Assembly: GCA_025350945.1 (NCBI GenBank)
Contig: JANXWW010000385.1
Span: 1-6,483 of the forward strand
Origin: Burkholderiales bacterium
Lineage (GTDB): Bacteria; Pseudomonadota; Gammaproteobacteria; Burkholderiales; Usitatibacteraceae
Direction: 5' to 3'
DNA length: 6,483 bases
Shown here: positions 1 to 5,341 of the stretch, one piece after another
Layout of the letters: the number at the start of each line of letters is the position of its first letter
Position numbering within the stretch: the first letter of the stretch is position 1
Notes under the pieces: generated by a model
Seen by the model: only the letters and a program-made list of their open reading frames with translations
What the model was told of the DNA's origin: nothing
Database searches by the model: none
Made by a program: the position numbers and the translations under genes

Positions 1-2240
1 TTCACACGCACCACCACCCGGCCCGCATCCACGAAATCAACCCGCCCGCCGCGACGCGCCATCACCGCCGTGCCGGAATCGAGCGCAACGGTGCGCTCAA
101 TACCGGTACCGACCAGCGACTTCTCGGCACGCAAGCAAGGCACCGCCTGGCGCTGCATGTTTGAACCCATCAATGCGCGGTTTGCGTCATCGTGTTCGAG
201 GAACGGAATCAGCGATGCGGCAACGGACACGATTTGCGCCGGGGCGACGTCAATGTATTCAATCTTGTCTGGTGTGGCCAAAGTGAATTCATTGTGATGA
301 CGGCAGCTCACCAATTCATCGGTGAATTTACCGGCTTTGTCGATTTCCGCATTCGCCTGCGCGATCACGTATTTGCCCTCTTCAATCGCGGACAAATAAT
401 CAATGGCTGACGCCATTTTGCCGTTTTCAACTTTACGGTACGGTGTTTCGATAAAGCCGTATTCATTCACGCGCGCGTACAGCGCGAGCGAGTTGATAAG
501 ACCAATATTCGGACCTTCCGGCGTTTCAATCGGGCACACACGACCGTAGTGAGTTGGATGCACGTCACGGACTTCAAAGCCTGCGCGTTCACGCGTCAAG
601 CCACCTGGGCCCAATGCGGATACACGGCGCTTGTGGGTGATTTCGGACAGCGGATTCGTCTGATCCATAAACTGCGACAACTGGCTCGAGCCAAAGAACT
701 CCTTGATCGCGGCTGACACAGGCTTGGCGTTAATCAAATCATGCGGCATCAGGTTCTCAGATTCTGCTTGGCTCAAGCGCTCACGCACCGCACGCTCAAC
801 GCGCACGAGACCGGAGCGGAACTGGTTTTCAGCCAATTCACCCACCGAGCGAATGCGACGATTGCCCAAGTGGTCAATATCGTCAATCTCGCCGCGACCG
901 TTGCGCAGCTCAACTAAAATCTTGATCACGGCTACGATGTCTTCGGTCGAAAGCGTCATCGCACCGGTGAGACCTTCGCGTGCAATGCGACGATTAAACT
1001 TCATGCGACCGACATCTGATAAATCGTAGCGATCCTCAGAAAAGAACAAGCCATTGAACAACGCGTTCACCGAGTCTTCAGTGGGCGGCTCGCCCGGGCG
1101 CATCATGCGATAGATCGCGACCTTGGCGTTCAGCGCATCAATGGTTTCGTCAACGCGCAAGGTAGACGAAATATAGGCACCCTGATCGAGATCGTTGGTG
1201 TAAATCGTGTACAGCGTTTCAACGCCGGCATCGATCAATTTACGCAAGCCAACTTCGGTCAATTCTTCGTTCGCACTCGCGACGATTTCACCGGTTTCAG
1301 TGTTCACAATATTGGTCGCCAATACGCGACCGATCATGTAATCTTCATTCACGGTCAGCCGTTTCATTTTCGCGGCTTCCATGTCGCGAATATGCTTTGC
1401 GGTGATGCGCTTGTCTTTTTGAACGATGACTTTGCCGTCTTTTGAAGCAATATCAAAACGCGCGGTTTCGCCCTTGAAGCGCTCTGGCACCAGCTCTAAT
1501 TCAATCTCGCCTTTTTTGGTGATGTGAAATTCATCGAACGCAAAGAATTCGCGGAGTATTTGATCGGGCGAATAGCCCAATGCTTTCAGCAAAATCGTCA
1601 CGGGCAATTTGCGGCGACGATCTACGCGGAAATATAAATAATCTTTAGGATCGAATTCGAAATCGAGCCATGAGCCACGATACGGAATCACGCGCGCGGA
1701 GAACAATAGCTTGCCGGACGAGTGCGTCTTGCCGCGATCATGCTCAAAAAACACGCCAGGCGAACGATGTAATTGCGAGACGATGACACGCTCGGTGCCG
1801 TTGATCACAAACGAGCCGTTCTGCGTCATGAGCGGAATTTCGCCCATGTAAACTTCCTGCTCTTTCAATTCTTTGACTGTCGGTTTCGATGCTTCGCGAT
1901 CCATGATCACCAGCCGTACTTTGGCGCGCAAGGGCGACGCATACGTTAGGCCGCGCTGCTGGCATTCGAGCACATCAAACGGCGGCTGGCCGAGCGCGTA
2001 GCTCACATATTCGAGGCGCGCGAATTGGTTGTGGCTGACAATCGGGAATACCGAGCTGAACGCCGATTGCAGACCCTGCATGGCGCGGCTGGTGCCAGCG
2101 ATTTCGGCTTGCAGAAATTCGGCGTAAGAATTGAGCTGGGTGGCCAACAGAAACGGCACATCAAGCATACTGGCGCGTTTCGCAAAGCTTTTGCGAATGC
2201 GTTTTTTCTCGGTAAATGTATAGGACGTGGGCTGGGACAT
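1..2240 (-). CDS. rpoB: RNA polymerase beta subunit, N-terminal part (runs off window)
   Basis: Beta subunit of DNA-directed RNA polymerase, which with beta' forms the catalytic cleft. 746 complete codons are open with no stop, ending at a segment matching about residue 737 of the E. coli protein (roughly 1,340 residues), so a little over half is present. It starts with ATG at 2240 (MSQPTSYTFTEKKRIRK), with GGAG six bases upstream; this N-terminus is ten residues offset from E. coli. The protrusion and lobe regions come first, with the proteobacterial lobe insertion around residues 235-350. The rifampicin cluster follows: FGSSQLSQFMDQTNPLSEIT, then HKRR and SALGPGG. D526, H536 and S541 (E. 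coli D516, H526, S531) are all wild type, so no rifampicin resistance change is visible there. T528 replaces E. coli N518, as I recall from betaproteobacteria. Beyond it lie the conserved DVHPTHYGR and ETPEGPNIGL segments. rpoC would be expected beyond the edge. Confidence 0.98.
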   Translation of the reverse strand, partial: MSQPTSYTFTEKKRIRKSFAKRASMLDVPFLLATQLNSYAEFLQAEIAGTSRAMQGLQSAFSSVFPIVSHNQFARLEYVSYALGQPPFDVLECQQRGLTYASPLRAKVRLVIMDREASKPTVKELKEQEVYMGEIPLMTQNGSFVINGTERVIVSQLHRSPGVFFEHDRGKTHSSGKLLFSARVIPYRGSWLDFEFDPKDYLYFRVDRRRKLPVTILLKALGYSPDQILREFFAFDEFHITKKGEIELELVPERFKGETARFDIASKDGKVIVQKDKRITAKHIRDMEAAKMKRLTVNEDYMIGRVLATNIVNTETGEIVASANEELTEVGLRKLIDAGVETLYTIYTNDLDQGAYISSTLRVDETIDALNAKVAIYRMMRPGEPPTEDSVNALFNGLFFSEDRYDLSDVGRMKFNRRIAREGLTGAMTLSTEDIVAVIKILVELRNGRGEIDDIDHLGNRRIRSVGELAENQFRSGLVRVERAVRERLSQAESENLMPHDLINAKPVSAAIKEFFGSSQLSQFMDQTNPLSEITHKRRVSALGPGGLTRERAGFEVRDVHPTHYGRVCPIETPEGPNIGLINSLALYARVNEYGFIETPYRKVENGKMASAIDYLSAIEEGKYVIAQANAEIDKAGKFTDELVSCRHHNEFTLATPDKIEYIDVAPAQIVSVAASLIPFLEHDDANRALMGSNMQRQAVPCLRAEKSLVGTGIERTVALDSGTAVMARRGGRVDFVDAGRVVVRV

Positions 2241-2246
2241 CGTGAT

Positions 2247-2250
2247 CTCC
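2247..2250 (-). promoter_or_regulatory. rpoB ribosome binding site
   Basis: GGAG lies six bases before the ATG at 2240. It supports this start over internal methionines and gives rpoB its own ribosome entry after the long spacer. Confidence 0.75.
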
Positions 2251-2280
2251 GAACGTTGTGGGATGGCACGAATTTGGGTT

Positions 2281-2310
2281 TTGCGCTGGGGATTTTTATC
2301 CGCGTTGCAA
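2281..2310 (-). other. Weak stem-loop just upstream of rpoB
   Basis: TTGC/GCAA ends enclose an internal loop, then GGAT/ATCC around a four-base A loop on the mRNA strand. It lies 41-70 bases before the rpoB start. The pairing is short and may be chance. Confidence 0.3.
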
Positions 2311-2329
2311 TACTTTCGATTCGCAATTT

Positions 2330-2346
2330 CACAGCAAGCTGCTGTG
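2330..2346 (-). other. Stem-loop in rplL–rpoB spacer
   Basis: CACAGCA pairs perfectly with TGCTGTG across a three-base loop (seven base pairs). No T-run follows on either strand, so it is not a rho-independent terminator. It is the last strong hairpin before rpoB. Confidence 0.55.
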
Positions 2347-2364
2347 CCAATGTTCTTCGACTGG

Positions 2365-2386
2365 CGCCATCGGTGAATTGATGGCG
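2365..2386 (-). other. Stem-loop in rplL–rpoB spacer
   Basis: CGCCATC pairs with GATGGCG across an eight-base loop (seven base pairs). No T-run follows. It is one of four compact hairpins stacked between the long stem at 2469-2531 and rpoB. Confidence 0.55.
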
Positions 2387-2396
2387 TCAATTTGGT

Positions 2397-2414
2397 GAAG
2401 GGCCGCTACCCTTC
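2397..2414 (-). other. Stem-loop in rplL–rpoB spacer
   Basis: GAAGGG pairs with CCCTTC across a six-base loop. No T-run follows on either strand. The gap to the neighbouring hairpin at 2425-2442 is ten bases. Confidence 0.5.
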
Positions 2415-2424
2415 TATGGCGGAC

Positions 2425-2442
2425 AGCAACCGGGCGGTTGCT
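2425..2442 (-). other. Stem-loop in rplL–rpoB spacer
   Basis: AGCAACC pairs with GGTTGCT across a four-base loop (seven base pairs). It is compact and GC-containing, with no T-run after it. It follows the long stem at 2469-2531 by 26 bases in the transcript. Confidence 0.55.
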
Positions 2443-2468
2443 CGACCAAATCGTCTTCTGCAGTCGTA

Positions 2469-2531
2469 CAGAAGACAAAGCAAAACATCGTTATTGAATA
2501 ATAAAAGACCGATGTTTTGCTTTGGCTTCTG
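2469..2531 (-). other. Long 22-position stem-loop, candidate RNase III processing site
   Basis: Two 22-base arms (2469-2490 and 2510-2531) are complementary at 21 of 22 positions. A single mismatch lies at 2475/2525, separating a six-base outer stem from a 15-base perfect inner stem. The 19-base AT-rich loop can form five further pairs. No T-run follows, so it is not a simple terminator. The length is about two turns of RNA helix, which suits RNase III. In E. coli the rplL–rpoB spacer is cleaved by RNase III, so position and shape both fit a processing site separating stalk mRNA from polymerase mRNA. The structure is read directly; the RNase III role is inference. A protein-binding palindrome or a decayed small repeat element is less likely. 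Confidence 0.75.
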
Positions 2532-2630
2532 AGCTGTATTGATTGCTGACCAACCAATATGCTGCTCAAAAATTAATTTATAAACTCTAACACTGGCGCG
2601 GCGTTTGAAGCATTTATGCCTGATAATGCC

Positions 2631-2644
2631 CGCCAATCTTGGCG
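2631..2644 (-). other. Small stem-loop in rplL–rpoB spacer
   Basis: CGCCA pairs with TGGCG across a four-base loop. It is only five pairs, but GC-rich. It lies between the attenuator and the long stem. The rest of 2532-2670 is AT-rich, and I see no convincing promoter or gene in it. Confidence 0.35.
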
Positions 2645-2671
2645 TTTATAAGTTTATCCCATTAAACCAAC

Positions 2672-2732
2672 TTACCTGAAACAAACTCCCGCAGAGGAGA
2701 AATCCGCTGCGGGAGCCGTACTTTTACCTGAA
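2672..2732 (-). repeat. 9-bp direct repeat flanking the attenuator hairpin
   Basis: TTACCTGAA (plus strand) occurs at 2672-2680 and again at 2724-2732, bracketing the terminator hairpin. The copies are exact and in the same orientation. This could be chance, or a trace of a small insertion or slippage event. Confidence 0.45.
2679..2715 (-). terminator. Terminator-like hairpin after rplL, probable partial terminator (attenuator)
   Basis: On the mRNA strand CTCCCGCAG pairs with CTGCGGGAG (nine perfect pairs, 12-base loop) and is followed at once by TTTGTTT. The hairpin begins 62 bases after the rplL stop. In E. coli a leaky terminator in this spacer lets only a fraction of polymerases continue into rpoB. 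The interrupted U-run and absence of a strong rpoB promoter suggest the same here. The structure is seen; partial read-through is inferred. It does not look bidirectional, since no T-run follows on the plus strand. Confidence 0.8.
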
Positions 2733-2777
2733 TTTTTTAATGGCGAAAATTCTGCAACCTCTTTCGCCCGCAAAAAA

Positions 2778-3152
2778 TTATTTTAATTCAGCCTTGGCAC
2801 CCGCATCGGTGAGCTTCTTGAGGATTGCTTCAGCGTCAGCTTTGTTGGCACCTTCTTTAACAGCTTTAGGTGCGCCTTCAACCAATGCTTTGGCCTCTGC
2901 CAAACCAAGACCAGTGATTTCACGAACTGCTTTAATTACGTTGATCTTATTCGCACCGAAATCCATCAACATAACGTTGAACTCGGTTTTCTCTTCAGCA
3001 GCCGGTGCCGCTGCACCGCCGGCTGGGCCAGCAACGGCCATTGAAGCAGCCGATACGCCAAACTTCTCTTCGATCGCTTTTACGAGGTCGTTCAAATCCA
3101 TCACCGACATGCTGTCCAGAGATGTCAAAAATGCGTCTTTATCAAATGCCAT
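2778..3152 (-). CDS. rplL: 50S ribosomal protein L7/L12
   Basis: Stalk protein of the 50S subunit. Its dimers hang on L10 and recruit the translational GTPases (EF-Tu, EF-G, IF2, RF3). The 124 residues match the family (E. coli 121). The N-terminal dimerization and L10-binding helices span about residues 1-33, a Gly/Ala/Pro hinge about 37-52 (AGPAGGAAAPAA), and the globular C-terminal domain 53-124. That domain carries the factor-binding helix NKINVIKAVREITGLGLAEA, with the conserved lysines and arginine. The ATG at 3152 is preceded by AAAGGA with an eight-base gap, a good site for a protein made in several copies per ribosome. It follows rplJ by 57 bases. The N-terminus (MAFDKDAFLTSLDSM) differs from E. 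coli but keeps the LxxLVKAIEEKFGVSAA core. Confidence 0.98.
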   Translation of the reverse strand: MAFDKDAFLTSLDSMSVMDLNDLVKAIEEKFGVSAASMAVAGPAGGAAAPAAEEKTEFNVMLMDFGANKINVIKAVREITGLGLAEAKALVEGAPKAVKEGANKADAEAILKKLTDAGAKAELK

Positions 3153-3160
3153 GATGTGTT

Positions 3161-3166
3161 TCCTTT
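3161..3166 (-). promoter_or_regulatory. rplL ribosome binding site
   Basis: AAAGGA lies eight bases before the rplL ATG in the 57-base rplJ–rplL spacer. It allows independent ribosome entry, consistent with L7/L12 being needed in excess over L10. Confidence 0.7.
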
Positions 3167-3209
3167 AAATAATATTGAGTGATGAAATTATCGCTGGTGA
3201 CAAATTTTG

Positions 3210-3755
3210 TTAAGCGGCAGGTACAGGTTCTGAAGCAGGCGTGGCCGGGGTTGCGTCAACAACAGCCGGGCCACCCTTCTTTTCAGCAACAGCGGCCAGC
3301 ACGCGAGCGAACCCGGAAATGGGTGACTGCATGAGACCCAGCAATTGCGCCAACAGCACTTCCTTACTCGGGATATTGGCCAGCGATTGCACCGCTGCTT
3401 TATCCAGAACTTTGCCGTTGTACACACCTGCTGTGATCACAAATTTTTCATTGCCTTTGGCAAAATCGCTAACGACTTTTGCTGCCGCGACGGCGTCTTC
3501 CGAAAAGCTGTAAATCAACGGACCGACCATGTGCGACTGGGCAACTTCAAAACTTGTTCCTGTTACTGCACGGCGCGCCAAGGTGTTCTTCAGCACGCGC
3601 AAATAAACACCCTTGCTACGGGCGTCTGTCCTGAGCTTCGTCAAATTTGCTACTGTTGTACCGCGATATTCAGCCAGCACCATCGTTTGGGCTTTCGCGA
3701 CCTTGGCCACGACTTCGGCCACGACTTCTTTCTTGCCATCTAGACTCAAACTCAC
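3210..3755 (-). CDS. rplJ: 50S ribosomal protein L10
   Basis: Anchors L7/L12 dimers to the 50S stalk base next to L11. The L10–L12 complex also represses its own mRNA. The start is GTG at 3755, supported by AAGGAG seven bases upstream and by the fit to the L10 N-terminus (MSLSLDGKKEVVAEV). The globular rRNA-binding domain (about residues 1-130) contains the family's AEYRGTTVANLTKLR and YLRVLKNTLARRAV segments. The C-terminal helix (about 131-160, ending GFARVLAAVAEKK) is where L12 N-terminal domains dock. At 181 residues it is longer than E. coli L10 (165). The surplus is a low-complexity Gly/Ala/Pro/Thr tail after K160, ending ATPASEPVPAA, probably disordered. An exact 12-base tandem repeat encodes EVVAEVVA at residues 10-17 without lengthening the helix. 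Confidence 0.97.
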   Translation of the reverse strand: MSLSLDGKKEVVAEVVAKVAKAQTMVLAEYRGTTVANLTKLRTDARSKGVYLRVLKNTLARRAVTGTSFEVAQSHMVGPLIYSFSEDAVAAAKVVSDFAKGNEKFVITAGVYNGKVLDKAAVQSLANIPSKEVLLAQLLGLMQSPISGFARVLAAVAEKKGGPAVVDATPATPASEPVPAA

Positions 3756-3762
3756 GTTTGAT

Positions 3763-3768
3763 CTCCTT
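3763..3768 (-). promoter_or_regulatory. rplJ ribosome binding site, decides the GTG start
   Basis: AAGGAG lies seven bases before GTG at 3755. It makes GTG the clear start. Confidence 0.8.
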
Positions 3769-3796
3769 TACGTTGATGAATGAATTCCACTTTCAT

Positions 3797-3962
3797 GGAT
3801 TCACAATCACAGCGACCTTTGTACGGAGACTCAACCACCACTCGATTTTTTGAGCAGCTACTAAATCCTGACTGGGGACCGCCATCTGCGCAGGTTTGAA
3901 CAACAATTTAACGATGTTTTGTTTAATTACCGTCCGCATTAAGCTTTTCAACACCTGCGGTC
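3797..3962 (-). promoter_or_regulatory. L10 leader: autoregulatory mRNA element upstream of rplJ
   Basis: On the mRNA, GCAGGT (3958-3953) pairs with ACCTGC (3895-3890). The stem continues with TTGAA/TTCAA past one bulged G. An outer GACC (3962-3959) pairs with GGTC (3880-3877), leaving nine unpaired bases, GCAGATGGC, on the 3' strand. This asymmetric bulge between two helices is what the known L10 leader (kink-turn type) shows. A second domain may be closed by GGATT (3868-3864) with AATCC (3801-3797). The first domain lies about 120-205 bases before the rplJ start, similar to the E. coli site where L10(L12)4 binds and represses translation of rplJ and rplL. The pairings are seen; protein binding is inferred from the family. 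Confidence 0.7.
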
Positions 3963-3975
3963 TTTGACAACTCCA

Positions 3976-4006
3976 AGTGCAACCACTAAAAAACAGCCGC
4001 TGCACT
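3976..4006 (-). other. Stem-loop in rplA–rplJ spacer
   Basis: AGTGCAGC pairs with GTTGCACT (eight pairs, one G-U) around a 15-base loop containing a run of six T. It lies between the rplA stop and the L10 leader. It could be a processing site or part of the leader fold. I could not identify a convincing rplJ promoter in 3963-4058. Confidence 0.45.
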
Positions 4007-4022
4007 CAGACCCAAAGAACTG

Positions 4023-4044
4023 CCTTCACCGATACTGGTAAAGG
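4023..4044 (-). other. Stem-loop just after rplA
   Basis: CCTTTACC pairs with GGTGAAGG (eight pairs, one U-G) across a six-base loop, starting 14 bases after the rplA stop. No U-run follows directly, so it is not a classic terminator. Protection of the rplK–rplA mRNA 3' end or processing are possible roles. Confidence 0.55.
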
Positions 4045-4058
4045 ACTTGATTTAAAAA

Positions 4059-4772
4059 TTACTGTTGTTGCGTAGACTGCGCCGCGAATGCGCCTGCATC
4101 CACCCGCACGCCCACACCCATGGTGCTTGAAAGCGATACTTTACGAAGGTATACGCCTTTAGACGAGGCGGGCTTCGCTTTGTTTACCGCTTGCACCAAG
4201 CTATTCAAATTCTCGGTCAACGCATCAATCGGGAACGATGCACGGCCAATCGTGCATTGCACAATACCGGCTTTGTCCGCACGATACTGCACCTGGCCAG
4301 CGCGTGCGTTTTTAACAGCAAGCTCAACGTTTGGTGTCACGGTACCGACCTTCGGGTTAGGCATCAAACCACGTGGGCCGAGCACTTGGCCGAGCGCACC
4401 AACCACGCGCATCGCGTCAGGGGTGGCGATCACGATATCGAAATCCATAAAGCCGCCCTTGATTTTCTCGGCGAGGTCTTCAAAACCAACGATATCGGCA
4501 CCTGCGTCGAGTGCTTTTTTGGCATTTTCGCCTTGTGCAAATACGGCGACGCGCACGGTTTTACCCGTGCCGCGTGGCAATACAACCGAGCCACGAACCG
4601 CCTGATCAGATTTCTTGGCGTCAATACCCAAGTTAATCGCCACATCAACAGATTCATCGAACTTAGCCGTTGCGGTTTTCTTGACAAGCTCAATCGCGTC
4701 AGCGACCGCATAGGTTTTATTCACATCTACGAGGCCCGCAATTTTTTGCAGGCGTTTAGTAATTTTAGCCAT
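4059..4772 (-). CDS. rplA: 50S ribosomal protein L1
   Basis: Forms the mobile L1 arm of the 50S subunit that handles exit-site tRNA. It is also the translational repressor of its own rplK–rplA mRNA. The 237 residues match the family (E. coli 234). The N-terminal part carries SVDVAINLGIDAKKSDQAVR and RGSVVLPRGTGKTVRVAVF. The middle domain (about 70-160) ends with the family signature LGPRGLMPNPKVGTVT (131-146). The C-terminal segment, about 160-225, completes the RNA-binding domain. The ATG at 4772 shares its A with the last base of the rplK TAA stop (TAATG), and a GAGGGGG purine run lies just upstream, so rplA is probably translated by re-initiation after rplK, keeping L11 and L1 equal. Confidence 0.98.
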   Translation of the reverse strand: MAKITKRLQKIAGLVDVNKTYAVADAIELVKKTATAKFDESVDVAINLGIDAKKSDQAVRGSVVLPRGTGKTVRVAVFAQGENAKKALDAGADIVGFEDLAEKIKGGFMDFDIVIATPDAMRVVGALGQVLGPRGLMPNPKVGTVTPNVELAVKNARAGQVQYRADKAGIVQCTIGRASFPIDALTENLNSLVQAVNKAKPASSKGVYLRKVSLSSTMGVGVRVDAGAFAAQSTQQQ

Positions 4773-5206
4773 TATCGAACCCCCTCAACTTCAATACCCA
4801 TCGAGCGTGCGCTACCGGCGATGGTGCGAACGGCTGCGTCCATATCTGCCGCCGTGAGGTTGGGCATTTTGATGGTGGCAATTTCTTCAGCTTGCGCGCG
4901 GGTGAGCTTGCCGACTTTGTCGGTGTGCGGGGTCTTTGAACCCTTGTCAACCTTGGCGGCTTTTTTAATCAAAAACGTTGCTGGTGCCGTGCCCATGATA
5001 AAGGTAAAACTCTTGTCCGCGAAGGCGGTGATGGTCACGGGAATAGGCATGCCCGGTTCCAGTTTCTGTGTTTGCGCATTAAACGCTTTACAGAATTCCA
5101 TGATGTTCAAACCACGCTGGCCAAGCGCGGGACCGATGGGTGGCGATGGATTCGCCTTTCCCGCCGGCACTTGCAGCTTGATGTAGCCAATAACTTTCTT
5201 TGCCAT
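4772..5206 (-). CDS. rplK: 50S ribosomal protein L11
   Basis: Binds the GTPase-associated region of 23S rRNA at the stalk base, and is needed for stringent-response RelA activation and for thiostrepton and micrococcin action. The 144 residues compare with 142 in E. coli. The N-terminal domain (1 to about 70) has the conserved proline-rich loop GKANPSPPIGPALGQRG, the thiostrepton contact, with prolines intact. The C-terminal rRNA-binding domain (about 75-144) ends with AGSARSMGIEVEG, the family's C-terminal motif. The ATG at 5206 is preceded by AAGGAG with a seven-base gap. It overlaps rplA by one base and is probably first in a transcript from the promoter in the nusG–rplK spacer. Confidence 0.98.
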   Translation of the reverse strand: MAKKVIGYIKLQVPAGKANPSPPIGPALGQRGLNIMEFCKAFNAQTQKLEPGMPIPVTITAFADKSFTFIMGTAPATFLIKKAAKVDKGSKTPHTDKVGKLTRAQAEEIATIKMPNLTAADMDAAVRTIAGSARSMGIEVEGVR

Positions 5207-5213
5207 TTACTTT

Positions 5214-5219
5214 CTCCTT
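5214..5219 (-). promoter_or_regulatory. rplK ribosome binding site
   Basis: AAGGAG lies seven bases before the rplK ATG, a near-ideal site. It sits ten bases after the leader hairpin at 5230-5259, so folding or L1 binding there could affect access. Confidence 0.75.
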
Positions 5220-5229
5220 GGGTGCAAGC

Positions 5230-5259
5230 GGTGGCGACTTAAAAAGTTTAAGCGCTACC
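5230..5259 (-). promoter_or_regulatory. Leader hairpin before rplK, candidate L1 (RplA) binding site
   Basis: On the mRNA GGTAGCG–CTTAAA pairs with TTTAAG–(T)–CGCCACC around a three-base loop. There are six perfect inner pairs, one bulged T, then a seven-position outer stem with one A/C mismatch. In E. coli, L1 represses the rplK–rplA mRNA by binding a leader structure that mimics its 23S rRNA site just before the rplK start. Location and an interrupted stem fit this, but I did not match the rRNA motif base by base. The hairpin is seen; L1 binding is inference. Confidence 0.5.
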
Positions 5260-5303
5260 TCCCCAACAAATTAACCACTCATTACCCAAGATGCGCCTGG
5301 ACG

Positions 5304-5331
5304 CTTATACAAGACTAGAAGAACTACGCAA
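5304..5331 (-). promoter_or_regulatory. Candidate sigma-70-type promoter for rplKA
   Basis: On the minus strand TATAAG (5309-5304, five of six to TATAAT) lies 16 bases downstream of TTGCGT (5331-5326, a weak -35). It sits in the 135-base nusG–rplK spacer, where E. coli has its L11 promoter. Transcription would start near 5297, giving a leader of about 90 bases that includes the hairpin at 5230-5259. Confidence 0.4.
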
Positions 5332-5341
5332 AACTAAAAAA

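Noticed and set aside
618..690. Rifampicin-resistance mutation in the rpoB cluster
   Set aside because: The key residues (equivalents of D516, H526 and S531) are all wild type. The one difference from E. coli, T for N518, fits the lineage rather than resistance.
2025..2381. Plus-strand open frame of 118 codons over the rpoB start
   Set aside because: It is antisense to the conserved rpoB N-terminus and the hairpin region, with no family resemblance.
2406..2636. Minus-strand open frame of 76 codons in the rplL–rpoB spacer
   Set aside because: It runs through the long inverted repeat and a hairpin, resembles no known family, and lacks a clear ribosome binding site. The RNA structures explain the region better.
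2532..2680. TATAAA-like hexamers that might be an rpoB promoter
   Set aside because: Several AT-rich hexamers occur, but none has a reasonable -35 at 16-18 bases. They fit ordinary AT-rich spacer sequence.
3705..3728. Exact 12-bp tandem repeat inside rplJ
   Set aside because: It encodes EVVA twice in the first helix, but as recalled from betaproteobacterial L10 the helix is not lengthened, so similar residues and codon choice explain it better than a recent duplication.
3345..3743. Plus-strand open frame of 132 codons over rplJ
   Set aside because: It is antisense to a clear L10 gene and its translation shows no domain.
3963..4058. Promoter for rplJ in the rplA–rplJ spacer
   Set aside because: E. 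coli has a promoter in this spacer, but no hexamer pair here with acceptable spacing and matches stood out, so none is called.
4191..5186. Long plus-strand open frame of 331 codons
   Set aside because: It runs antisense across the highly conserved rplA and rplK genes, has no recognisable domain, and its composition follows from their codon use on the other strand.
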